Source of the DNA: CAYZWU01 sp964482235
Lineage (GTDB): Bacteria; Planctomycetota; B15-G4; CAYZWU01
Direction: 5' to 3'
Assembly (NCBI GenBank): GCA_964482235.1
Contig: CAYZWU010000004.1
Coordinates: forward strand, 62,001 to 126,000
DNA: 64,000 nucleotides
Positions 29,386 through 39,380 of the stretch are shown here, piece by piece. Made by a program: the position numbers and the translations under genes. How positions within the stretch are numbered: the first letter of the stretch is position 1; every line of letters starts with the position of its first letter. The notes below the pieces were generated by a model. The model saw only the letters and a list, made by a program, of their open reading frames with translations. It was not told the origin of the DNA and ran no database searches.

Positions 29386-30534
29386 ATGAAGGTGATCGTT
29401 GCGTTCGATTCGTTCAAGGGGTGCATGGACGCCGCTCGGGCCTGCCGTGCCGCGGCAAGGGGGATCGCTGCAGCGGGACGCCTTGTCAGCATCGTGGAAA
29501 AACCGATGGCTGACGGCGGGGAAGGCACGGCCGGAATCCTGCTCCGGGCGAAGGCCGGCCAATGGATCGAGCGTCGGGTGGCTGGCCCTCTCCCCGGAGT
29601 GGAGGTCGACGCCCGGTTCGCCTGGTTCCCAAAGAGCCGGGAGGCTGTCGTGGACATGGCGGCAGCCAGCGGTCTGGAGCTGCTCTCGCCCGACCGCTAC
29701 GATCCCCGGAACGCCACGACCCGAGGAACGGGAGAACTTATCGCCGAAGCGATCCGCATCGGGGCCGGAAAGATCATGCTGGCCGTGGGAGGAAGCGCCA
29801 CGATGGACGGCGGCGCCGGCGCCCTTTCCGCCCTGGGCTGGCGTTTTCTCGACTCCTCCGGTGTCTGGCTGATCCCCGGCGGCGGCGAGCTCGAGAGGAT
29901 CGCTGCCGTTTTCCCTCCCTCCAGGGGATCGCCTGCCGCCTGTCCGGAGGCCTTGCCTGAAATGGTGCTGCTCTGCGACGTGGAGAATACTCTCTGCGGC
30001 GAGGAGGGCGCCGCTCGCCGCTTCGGGCCTCAGAAAGGTGCGGATCCAGACGTCGTTGAATTGGTGGAAAGAGGCCTTCTTCACCTGGCCCGCCTGGCGG
30101 CCGCCGCGACTGGTCGGGAGATCCTGGACCTTCCCTGCGGCGGCTCGGGGGGCGGCATCGCAGCCGGACTGCACGCTTTTCTCGGGGCAGAGATCAGGCG
30201 TGGCGCCAGTGAGGTGATTCAAGCCATCTCTCTCGAGAGCGCCCTCGCCGACGCCGACTGCGTCGTGACCGGCGAGGGCTGCTTCGATGAACAGTCGCTG
30301 CGCGGAAAAGTCGTCTCCGCCATCGCCGCCCGGCTGAAGAAGAGCAGAACCCGCCTCTTCGTGCTGGCCGGCCGCGTGGCTCTGCCGCCATCGACCTGGC
30401 GCAGAATGGGGATCGAAGCCGCCTTGCCGATCACAAAAAGAGGGGAACCTCTGGCCCCGGCCCTTGCCTGCGGCGAGGAGCGGCTCTTCGAAGCTGGCCG
30501 CAAGCTGGCGCGCGATTTCTTCATTTCTGATTGA
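29386..30534 (+). CDS. glxK: glycerate kinase (GlxK/GarK type)
   Basis: This kinase phosphorylates D-glycerate, usually giving 2-phosphoglycerate in this family. The 382-residue protein begins MKVIVAFDSFKGCMDAARAC (the family's DSFKG motif), followed by MADGGEGTAGIL, RGTGELIAEAIRIGAGKIML, VGGSATMDGGAGAL and VTGEGCFDEQSLRGKVVS. ATG 29386 is chosen over an upstream extension starting at 29275. It is divergent from the DUF364 gene. The symbol is by family only. Confidence 0.9.
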   Translation: MKVIVAFDSFKGCMDAARACRAAARGIAAAGRLVSIVEKPMADGGEGTAGILLRAKAGQWIERRVAGPLPGVEVDARFAWFPKSREAVVDMAAASGLELLSPDRYDPRNATTRGTGELIAEAIRIGAGKIMLAVGGSATMDGGAGALSALGWRFLDSSGVWLIPGGGELERIAAVFPPSRGSPAACPEALPEMVLLCDVENTLCGEEGAARRFGPQKGADPDVVELVERGLLHLARLAAAATGREILDLPCGGSGGGIAAGLHAFLGAEIRRGASEVIQAISLESALADADCVVTGEGCFDEQSLRGKVVSAIAARLKKSRTRLFVLAGRVALPPSTWRRMGIEAALPITKRGEPLAPALACGEERLFEAGRKLARDFFISD

Positions 30535-30558
30535 AATCGGAACATTTTTTAATAGATT
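30531..30558 (+). promoter_or_regulatory. candidate promoter for the DUF3857 gene pair
   Basis: TTGAAA (30531-30536) and TAGATT (30553-30558) are 16 bases apart, overlapping the glycerate kinase stop, in an AT-rich stretch about 100 bases ahead of the gene at 30656. This is a by-eye call. Confidence 0.33.
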
Positions 30559-30655
30559 CATCAGATCCTATTTCATTCGAGAATTGCACCCTTCTCGCTA
30601 CTTCTTTCCGCCACGTTCGAAACGAATCAAGTTCAGTCTTTTCGAGGAATGTATC

Positions 30656-32656
30656 ATGACCCCAAAGCTGAAACGATCGTATCGGCTTCTGCTTCCCATC
30701 CTTCTGCTTCTCTTTTCCGCGCCCGATCTCACTGCCGGTGACGACAACGAGATCCGGCGGCTGATCCGTGAGGCGGGCGACAAGTCCGACCATCCCGGAT
30801 CCAGCCGGGTGCTGGTCTTCGACCGGACGGTTGCCGACGTTCAGGAATCGGGCCTCACCTACGTCGACCAGGAGCAGCTGACAAAGGCTCTCACCCGGTC
30901 CGGCGGCCTCGGCCTGCGCGCCGTCGCCTTCAGCTACGACCCCCAGTCGGCGCTCGTCCAGATCAAGGAAGCCCGGATCTACAGGAAAAACGGAACAATC
31001 GAGGAGATCTCCCTCGAGCACGTCTGCGACTACCCGCAGCCGGCGCGCGCCATCTACTGGGGAATGCGCGAGGTGATGGTGCCCGTCGGCCGGATCGATG
31101 CCGGCGACGCGGTCTATATCAAGATCTTCCGCAAGGGATTCACCTATGCTCTTCTGGGCGATGAGGAAGACGACCGCTACATCCCGCCCATGCGCGGCCA
31201 CTACTACGACATCGTGCCGTTCTGGAGCTCCGTCCCGGTCAAGGAGAAGAGCTACACCGCTCTCGTCCCGGCCAGCAAGACGATCCAGTACGAGGTCTAC
31301 AACGGCGAGGTCACCTCTTCCGTTCACCGGAAGGGGGACAAGATCGAGTACAGGTGGTCCAAGAAGGACATCAAGCCCTTCAAGGGCGAGCCGAACTCCG
31401 TGGGCGCCTCGGACGTGGCTCCCAAGCTGCTCGTCTCCACGTCGCCTGACTGGATTGCCAAGAGCCTCTGGTTCCACGGAGTCAACGAGGACTATGGAAG
31501 CTTCGCCGTGACGCCCGACGTCCAGGCCAAGGTGGACGAGCTGACGGCGGACTGCAGGACCGACGAGGAGAAGGTTCACGTTCTGACTCACTGGGTGGCC
31601 AACGAGATCCGCTACTCGGGCATCACCATGGGGAAGGGCGAGGGATTCACGCTGCACACCGGCGAGATGACCTTCCGGGACCGGTGCGGCGTCTGCAAGG
31701 ACAAGGCCGGCATGCTGGTCACCATGCTGCGCGCCGCGGGATTCGAATCGTACCCCGCCATGACAATGGCCGGTTCGCGCATCGACTACATCCCGGCCGA
31801 CCAGTTCAACCACTGCGTCACGCTGCTCAAGCGGGGCGAGGGCGATTACCAGCTGCTCGATCCCACGTGGGTTCCCTTCGTCCGCGAGCTCTGGTCGAGC
31901 GCCGAGCAGCAGCAGAACTACCTGATGGGCGTCCCGGAGGGCGCCGATCTGATGGAGACGCCGATCAGCCCGCCGGAGAACCATTACTACCGGGTCAAGG
32001 GCAAGTCGCGCCTCTACCGGTGCGGCACCCTGAAGGGCGAGTTCACGCTCACAGCCGAGGGGCAGTCCGACGCCAGGATCCGTCGAGCTTTCGTGCGCGG
32101 CCACAAGGCGCTCTGGAGCGGCTACTTCGACAGGATGATCCATGCGATCTCGCCGCGAGCAGAGATCGACAAGCTCGAGTACACCGATCCCTACGATCTC
32201 TCGTCGCACATCACGATCAGACTCGCCTACACGATACCGCGGTACGCCACGGTCCTGGACGACACGATCCTCTTCACGCCCTGCGTGGCGCGTTTCCCCG
32301 GATCCGACGCCGGGACCTCCTACTTCCTCCACATGAACACGAGCCTGGAGAAACGGCGCCACGGATTCAGGACCCGCTGCTCCCGCCTCGTGGAGCTCGA
32401 CGAGACGGTGATCCTGCCCGAAGGTTTCAGCGTCAAGGAGTTTCCCGAGCAGGAGCCGGTCGCCGGCTCGGCCGCCTCCTTCGAGGGCGGCTACAAGACC
32501 AATGACGGCAGCCTGGGCTACTCGGCCAGGCTCGTGCTCGAGAAGCGTGTTTACGAGGCTTCGGACTACGACAACTTCCGCGCTGCGGTTCGCGGTATCA
32601 AGAAGATGATGAACGGCACCGTCGTTTTGACTGCCGACAGGAAGGGGGAGAAATAA
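30656..32656 (+). CDS. secreted DUF3857 / transglutaminase-like protein, catalytically complete
   Basis: This 666-residue exported protein has a signal peptide (LLLPILLLLFSAPDLTAG), a DUF3857 domain and a papain-like transglutaminase core. The active-site set is present: Cys in RDRCGVCKDKAGMLV, His in FNHCVTLLKRG and Asp in YQLLDPTW. A beta-rich C-terminal domain follows. The role of such proteins is unknown; they may act on peptides or cell-wall material. ATG 30656 with GAGGA upstream is chosen rather than an upstream extension from 30464. The next gene, a degenerate relative, begins one base after this stop. Confidence 0.8.
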   Translation: MTPKLKRSYRLLLPILLLLFSAPDLTAGDDNEIRRLIREAGDKSDHPGSSRVLVFDRTVADVQESGLTYVDQEQLTKALTRSGGLGLRAVAFSYDPQSALVQIKEARIYRKNGTIEEISLEHVCDYPQPARAIYWGMREVMVPVGRIDAGDAVYIKIFRKGFTYALLGDEEDDRYIPPMRGHYYDIVPFWSSVPVKEKSYTALVPASKTIQYEVYNGEVTSSVHRKGDKIEYRWSKKDIKPFKGEPNSVGASDVAPKLLVSTSPDWIAKSLWFHGVNEDYGSFAVTPDVQAKVDELTADCRTDEEKVHVLTHWVANEIRYSGITMGKGEGFTLHTGEMTFRDRCGVCKDKAGMLVTMLRAAGFESYPAMTMAGSRIDYIPADQFNHCVTLLKRGEGDYQLLDPTWVPFVRELWSSAEQQQNYLMGVPEGADLMETPISPPENHYYRVKGKSRLYRCGTLKGEFTLTAEGQSDARIRRAFVRGHKALWSGYFDRMIHAISPRAEIDKLEYTDPYDLSSHITIRLAYTIPRYATVLDDTILFTPCVARFPGSDAGTSYFLHMNTSLEKRRHGFRTRCSRLVELDETVILPEGFSVKEFPEQEPVAGSAASFEGGYKTNDGSLGYSARLVLEKRVYEASDYDNFRAAVRGIKKMMNGTVVLTADRKGEK

Positions 32657-32657
32657 G

Positions 32658-34514
32658 ATGAACACGCTCAAGAAACTCCTGCTTGCCCCACTGTTCCTTT
32701 TCTGCGCCTCCCTTTGCCTGTCCCATGGCGCGACGGAGGATGCCGATGCCGTCTATCTCGAGGTGAAGGACATCTACACTCTCGGCGAGGATGGAGCCCT
32801 GTCGCACCGCCACGCGCACAAGGTCCGCCTCCTGACCCACTGCGCCTTCAGCAGGCTCCTGGGCGAGAGCTTCCTCGTGTACAACCCGGCCTTCCAGGAG
32901 CTCGAGATCCACGAGTGCCGCACCTTCATGGCCGACGGCACGGCTGTCGACTCGACTCCCAACGCCTTCAACGAGGTGCTGCCCGGCTTCTGCCGGCAGG
33001 CGCCGGCATTCAACGGTCTGAGGGAGATGGTGGTCACGCACCTCGGGCTGGAGTGCGGCGCGGTGATTTGCTTCGACTACGAGATCAGGTCAGCTCCCGG
33101 CTTCTTCCCCTTCCTCATGGGCGAGGAGGTGTTCGGCGGAACGAGCCCGATCGAGAAGAAGACCGTTGTCGTCCGCGTGCCCGAAACAAAGGCGGTGCAG
33201 AGCGCGGTCTTCAACCACGCGCCCCTGCCTTCTTTCCAGGGAAAGGAGGACGGCTACACGACATACACCTGGATCTTCAAGAACCTTCCTCTCGTGCCGG
33301 GTGAAGGGATGGCCGACGACATCGCCGATGTGGCGCCCCGGCTCGTGTTCAGCACCTGCCCATCCTGGTTGGAGGCCGCCCGTCCGCTGAAGAAGCGCTT
33401 CGACGCCGCCGCGGTCCTCGACGAGGCTCTCGTGGAGAAGGTGGCTTCCCTGAAGAAGAAAGAGGCCGATCCTCTCTCCCTGATGCGCGCCATCCACGGC
33501 TTCGTGGTCTCTGACGTGGCCGGCGTCTCGATCGACCCCTCCCTCATCGGCTACGCCGTCCGGCCGGCCGCAGCAACCTACCGATCCAGCTCCGGCACTG
33601 CAGACGACAAGGCGGCCCTTCTCCTGGCGATGCTCCGGGAATCCGGGCTGACCGCCGAACCGGTCCTGGTGTCCCAGCACCGCGGATTCGCGAGCGGCGT
33701 TCCGTCGTGGCTGCAGTTCCGCGGCTGCCGCGTCCTCTGCACCCTGGAAGCAGGCTGCCCCGGTCCGTTCCTTCTGGATCCCGGCAAGGTGGGCCAGACG
33801 GTCCACGATGAAGGGCTGGCCGGCCGCACGATCTTCAAGCCCTGCAGCCTGGGCAGGCAGGTCGTGACGCTCGCGCCATCGTGCGGGCAGGCAAACAAGG
33901 TCAAGGCCAAGGTCGACCTTGTTCTCGACATCAAGAAGGGTCTCACCGGCACCGTTCGCCTCGATCTATCAGGTGCGTTGAATCCCTATTTCCGCCTCGT
34001 GGACGGACTCGAGTCCGCTGCAGCGGAAAGGATGAGAAAGCTCGTCCCCGGCGCCGAGTTCCAGAACCTGCGCGCCCTTGTCCTCAGTGCGGAGCGCTCC
34101 GTTATCACGGGAACGATCAAGGCTCCCGTTCCGCTCGCCGAGAAGCACGGCCTGATCGAGTACACGCTGCCGGGTTGCCCGGGAGGCGTCATGGAGATGG
34201 GGATCCCTCTGGCATCGCGCCACGAGAGGAGAACGCCGCTCAGGCTGCCGCGCGCCGTGACCGAGGAGCTCGACCTCACCTTGACGCTGCCCGATTCCGT
34301 CGTGGTGGCCTCGATGCCCGAAGCGATGGAGGTGACCGGATTGCCCGGCGAGGCCGCGGCGGCCCTTACCCTCGACGGCAACGTGCTCCGGGTGAAGCGA
34401 TCCCTCACACTCGACACGCTCGTGGCTCCCGACGACTTCGGCATGGTGAGGAGAATGCTGATCGAGTGGTCGGCTCCCGACGCCCTGCGTCTCGTGCTGA
34501 AGCCGGCCAAGTAG
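32658..34514 (+). CDS. secreted DUF3857 / transglutaminase-like protein lacking the catalytic Cys
   Basis: This 618-residue paralogue has a signal peptide (LLLAPLFLFCASLCLSHG), a DUF3857-type domain and a transglutaminase fold. The segment equivalent to the active-site Cys reads SSGTADDKAALLLAML, with Ala in place of Cys, and the His position (FRGCRVLC) is also changed; the Asp of LLDPGK remains. It is therefore probably a non-catalytic partner of the preceding protein. ATG 32658 lies one base after the upstream TAA, so the two are translationally coupled. It is convergent with the YfcC-type transporter gene. Confidence 0.76.
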   Translation: MNTLKKLLLAPLFLFCASLCLSHGATEDADAVYLEVKDIYTLGEDGALSHRHAHKVRLLTHCAFSRLLGESFLVYNPAFQELEIHECRTFMADGTAVDSTPNAFNEVLPGFCRQAPAFNGLREMVVTHLGLECGAVICFDYEIRSAPGFFPFLMGEEVFGGTSPIEKKTVVVRVPETKAVQSAVFNHAPLPSFQGKEDGYTTYTWIFKNLPLVPGEGMADDIADVAPRLVFSTCPSWLEAARPLKKRFDAAAVLDEALVEKVASLKKKEADPLSLMRAIHGFVVSDVAGVSIDPSLIGYAVRPAAATYRSSSGTADDKAALLLAMLRESGLTAEPVLVSQHRGFASGVPSWLQFRGCRVLCTLEAGCPGPFLLDPGKVGQTVHDEGLAGRTIFKPCSLGRQVVTLAPSCGQANKVKAKVDLVLDIKKGLTGTVRLDLSGALNPYFRLVDGLESAAAERMRKLVPGAEFQNLRALVLSAERSVITGTIKAPVPLAEKHGLIEYTLPGCPGGVMEMGIPLASRHERRTPLRLPRAVTEELDLTLTLPDSVVVASMPEAMEVTGLPGEAAAALTLDGNVLRVKRSLTLDTLVAPDDFGMVRRMLIEWSAPDALRLVLKPAK

Positions 34515-34532
34515 CGGCGCTGCAGATCGGAT

Positions 34533-35924
<1,392 letters not shown>

Positions 35925-36025
35925 GGGGGATCAGGTTACAGGGCAAAAAGCCGTCCGTCAATCCGCCCTTCCTGTCCGCGATGAAAGGAGCATTGCGGCC
36001 TGATGGGTATGGGCAGGAAAAAAGA

Positions 36026-36051
36026 GGGCCCCCGGAAATTTCCGGGGGCCC
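36026..36051 (-). terminator. intrinsic terminator of the C25 peptidase gene
   Basis: A perfect 26-base palindrome (GGGCCCCCGG to CCGGGGGCCC around AAATTT) is followed on the minus strand by TCTTTTTTCC. It lies about 40 bases after the stop of the gene at 36090-39170 and is the clearest intrinsic terminator in the window. Confidence 0.85.
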
Positions 36052-36089
36052 TGTTTCACGAAAAGATCAGTCGGATCTTCGATCAACGA

Positions 36090-39000
36090 TCAGGGTGTGA
36101 TCTCGATGAAGATCGGATTCGAGGCAAAGTCGTAGCCGACGTGAAGGCCGTAGGCGATCGTCATGGTCTGCCCCACGTACTGGGCCGGCACGGAGCCGTT
36201 GGAGTTGAGCGTGGCCGTGCCTGCTCCCTGTCCATCGAGCTGGCCGCGCCAGTCCACGAAATAGGGATTGTTCAGGTTGGTGTAGACCATGTTGCTGAAG
36301 GAATCCCAGTTGACGGGAAGAACAACGCCGCCCGGCATGGTGAAGCCCGGGAGGTGGCCGCTCATGCCGGCCAGCACCGTGTAATCGCGGTTCGCGTAGG
36401 CGGCCCCGGCATCGAGAGAGAGGTCGAGGACGCAGCCGGTGCTCGCCACGATGGTGTACGCTTCGGCCCAGAAGGACGGATCGTAGAGGATCTGCTCGAT
36501 CATGAAGTCGTCGACGCCGGCCTCGGTGATCGAGTTGTTCGGCTGATCCTGTGCGGAAAACCGCACCTTGACCTGGGCCGTGGGGGTGACGAAGTCGCCG
36601 ACGGCGAAGGTGTAGTAGACCCACTCGTTGGTGCTTGTGTAGCTGGTGAAGACGTTGATCCAGGACGTACCGTTGTCGTTGGACACGTCGATCTTGAAGG
36701 GATCGTCTCCATCCCGGCCGTAGAACCAGTAGTAGCAGCTGATGTTCGCGTCGCCCGACGAGAAGTCGAGAGCGGGCGAGATCAGACGCGTCGGCCCGCC
36801 GTCGATGTCCCAGTCGGAGTAGGTGGCGCCCGACGGCCCGTTGCCGGTCACGTAGCACATCGTTCCCGTGCCGGCCGGGTTGTCGTCAATGGGAGCGACC
36901 TGCTGGCCCGACGTGGGATTGGGATCGCACCGTTCCCAGGTTCCGGTGGTGATATTGACATCCTCCACCGTCCAGCCGATGTCGGTCTCGAAGTTGTCGT
37001 GCATCAGCTCGACGATGAGGCAGACATCGAAGGAGTAGGTCTGGGCGGGAGCGTTGAAGGGCGAGTAGACCGTGGCACCGCCGTCGCCCTGCGCCTCGAA
37101 GTAGAACTCGGGCTGATCGCCCGGAACAACGCTGGGCAGCGTCGCCTCGAAGAGATCGCCTCCAAGGGGCGTCAAGGCGACTTCCGTGAAGGTCCCGGCC
37201 GGATCGTACCGGTAGTGCATCTTGCCGGAGCCGGGGACATAGTTCTGCAGACCGTCCCTGATCTCCACGGTCAAGGTGTGCGACGGTCCGGGCGGCTGCC
37301 TACCTTCAGGCAGGCCGTCGGGGAAGGCGATCGTGAGGTCCGGAGCCGTGCCCATCGAGAGGTTGGGATTACCCCAGAGGGCGCCCCACTCGAACGTCTC
37401 GTACTTGTCGTCGTACCAGAGGTTTCTGGTGTACATCTCGCGGAGGGCCCACTGGTGAGCCTCGCCCTGGGTATAGTCGCCCGAGGTGCAGCAGGTGGTG
37501 AAGAAGCAGTCCATCGACTGGCTCGATCCGTCAGAGGGATCGTTCCATCCCGGCATCCCGTAGGCCACCTTGGTGGAGCCCAGGAATCCCACGCCGCCCT
37601 GGCGCAGCATCTCCTGGCCGATGTTGCTGTAGTCGGTGTCCGAGTTGCTGCAGGCGTCGGCGAAGATGATGGCCGGGTAGTCGTCGTTCAGGACCGAGCA
37701 GTCGCTCGACTGGATGAAGGCCGAACCCTTGCTGTAGTAGATGTGGCACGACGTGGGCGAGCCGTGGCCGGCCCAGTTCACGAAGCCGTACTGGCCCTGC
37801 GACCAGTGCGTGCGCACGTTGCTGTTCGAGAGGTTGTAATCGTAGGAGTAGCTCGTGTGGCCCTGCTCGTACATCTTGGTGCTGGTCCAGTTGGCCATCC
37901 AGGGATAGTGCGAGGGGTTCGTCTTGTACTCCATCAGGACGGCGTTGTCCGTGTCTGGCCAGAAGTAGGCGCCAAGGAGCAGGATGTTCTGCTTGAAGGA
38001 GGGATCGCCGTTGTTCTCGTAGGCCACCGACTTGTTGCAGATGTGAAGCACCGTGGCCGGATCGCTCCAGGGGATGCGCCCCACGTTCACCTCGGCGGTG
38101 AAGTCGATCGGATCCGAGTCCTCGCCCCACCGGCGGTCCTGGTCGGCGTCCCACGACTGGTTGTCCGGCAGTGAAAGCTCGGCATAGTAGTAGTCCGTCT
38201 CCGGCTTGCCGTAGCCGAGATCCTGCTCGCAGCGGCGCATGGGGACGTCATCGTAATGACCGACGAGGCAGACATCCTCGATTCCCCACTGGCCGGAAGG
38301 ATACTTGTCCCTGAGGAAGTTTCTCATCTTCTCGGCCAGATCGTAGCCCGTGTAGTTGGTGTCGATCCAAGTGGTGGTGACCACGTTGACGGTCCGGCCC
38401 TTGAGCACCTCCCAGTCCGCCAGGGGCTGAACCGAGGTGGTGAGCGTGTCGAGGGTGATGATCACGTAGTCGTAGAGGCCGCGCGAGGCGCGGGTCTTGG
38501 GATACCAGGTCTGGGCCTGATCGTAGTTGGCGATCATCTTCCGGGCCAGCTTCTCCTGGCGGACGAGGTTGTCCTCGATCTCATCGCCAGGGGTTCTCTC
38601 GTTCATGGTGTAGTGGACATTGACGTTGATCCGGGGGTGATAGGTCAGCTTGCCGGAAAGGGGACGGTAGCTGAAGGGCGAGAGACGAACGTCCGCCATC
38701 CTGTACTTCCTGAAGTGCGAGGGGCGGACGAATTCCCCCGCCTGAGGCGGGAAGTTGTTGTCGCTGCCGTAGACGGCGGCGCGGTTCTCGTCGTGCGCCC
38801 TCTTGTCGCGGGCATAGGAGTCAGGATTCTCGTCGCCCACGATCCGGGGTAGCCTCACCGAGGCGATGTCGTACTTGCCGGGAAGCACCGTACTCCCCTC
38901 CGCCTCGAAGGTGACCTTCGTGATGTCGGCACCTGGTGGAATGGCCACGCTGAAGATCTTGGCCGGGAGATTCGGCAATCCCGGGACGAGATGGCGGCCG

Positions 39001-39170
39001 AAATTCTCCATGAAGATTTCCTGGCCGTTGTCACTCTCCTCGATCCGGTACGAGCCCGTATCGATCGAGACGGTGACGCAGTTGTCCTCCGCGGCATTCA
39101 GGCCGGAAGCGAGGGCCAGAAGAGCCGCAACTGGGAAACAGAATAGAACAGGGAAAAGACGTGGCTTCAT
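36090..39170 (-). CDS. secreted gingipain-like cysteine peptidase (family C25)
   Basis: This 1026-residue exported protease has a signal peptide (LFPVLFCFPVAALLALASGLNA), a propeptide-like N-terminal region and a C25 catalytic domain around residues 220-620. The catalytic dyad segments are NWAGHGSPTSCH (His near residue 467) and IIFADACSNSDTDYS (Cys near residue 507), with GGVGFLGSTKVAYG after them. Beta-sandwich domains follow, including a jelly-roll-like region near residues 740-880. No typical type IX secretion C-terminal domain is visible. The gene has its own terminator and is divergent from the CRTAC1-like gene. Confidence 0.88.
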   Translation of the reverse strand: MKPRLFPVLFCFPVAALLALASGLNAAEDNCVTVSIDTGSYRIEESDNGQEIFMENFGRHLVPGLPNLPAKIFSVAIPPGADITKVTFEAEGSTVLPGKYDIASVRLPRIVGDENPDSYARDKRAHDENRAAVYGSDNNFPPQAGEFVRPSHFRKYRMADVRLSPFSYRPLSGKLTYHPRINVNVHYTMNERTPGDEIEDNLVRQEKLARKMIANYDQAQTWYPKTRASRGLYDYVIITLDTLTTSVQPLADWEVLKGRTVNVVTTTWIDTNYTGYDLAEKMRNFLRDKYPSGQWGIEDVCLVGHYDDVPMRRCEQDLGYGKPETDYYYAELSLPDNQSWDADQDRRWGEDSDPIDFTAEVNVGRIPWSDPATVLHICNKSVAYENNGDPSFKQNILLLGAYFWPDTDNAVLMEYKTNPSHYPWMANWTSTKMYEQGHTSYSYDYNLSNSNVRTHWSQGQYGFVNWAGHGSPTSCHIYYSKGSAFIQSSDCSVLNDDYPAIIFADACSNSDTDYSNIGQEMLRQGGVGFLGSTKVAYGMPGWNDPSDGSSQSMDCFFTTCCTSGDYTQGEAHQWALREMYTRNLWYDDKYETFEWGALWGNPNLSMGTAPDLTIAFPDGLPEGRQPPGPSHTLTVEIRDGLQNYVPGSGKMHYRYDPAGTFTEVALTPLGGDLFEATLPSVVPGDQPEFYFEAQGDGGATVYSPFNAPAQTYSFDVCLIVELMHDNFETDIGWTVEDVNITTGTWERCDPNPTSGQQVAPIDDNPAGTGTMCYVTGNGPSGATYSDWDIDGGPTRLISPALDFSSGDANISCYYWFYGRDGDDPFKIDVSNDNGTSWINVFTSYTSTNEWVYYTFAVGDFVTPTAQVKVRFSAQDQPNNSITEAGVDDFMIEQILYDPSFWAEAYTIVASTGCVLDLSLDAGAAYANRDYTVLAGMSGHLPGFTMPGGVVLPVNWDSFSNMVYTNLNNPYFVDWRGQLDGQGAGTATLNSNGSVPAQYVGQTMTIAYGLHVGYDFASNPIFIEITP

Positions 39171-39239
39171 CGGATCGACCTCCTTTTTCTCAAAAATACA
39201 TTTCTGAAAGCTAGATTTCGGTAGAGTGAACCCTTCGTC

Positions 39240-39266
39240 TTGAGATAAGAGCCAACATTATATAAT
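39240..39266 (+). promoter_or_regulatory. candidate promoter with palindromic -10 box between divergent genes
   Basis: TTGAGA (39240-39245), a 15-base spacer and TATAAT (39261-39266) face the CRTAC1-like gene. The -10 lies within ATTATATAAT, a palindrome that also reads TATAAT toward the C25 gene, so both may share it. The plus-strand spacer is slightly short. Confidence 0.45.
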
Positions 39267-39380
39267 TTTGTTCCTTAGATACCTTGAAGTGGCGGCTTGA
39301 TGATCGATCCAGCGCTTTGTTCCGAAGGGTGCCGGGAACGTCAGTGAACGCTGACTTTTAGTCTCTCATGATAATTCAAA

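Noticed and set aside
30521..32671. 716-codon open frame on the minus strand
   Set aside because: It is antisense to the DUF3857/transglutaminase gene, has an unnatural composition rich in V, G, D, R and shows no motif; a GC-rich shadow.
36003..38174. 723-codon open frame on the plus strand
   Set aside because: It is antisense to the C25 protease and is a low-complexity shadow rich in G, V, R and H.
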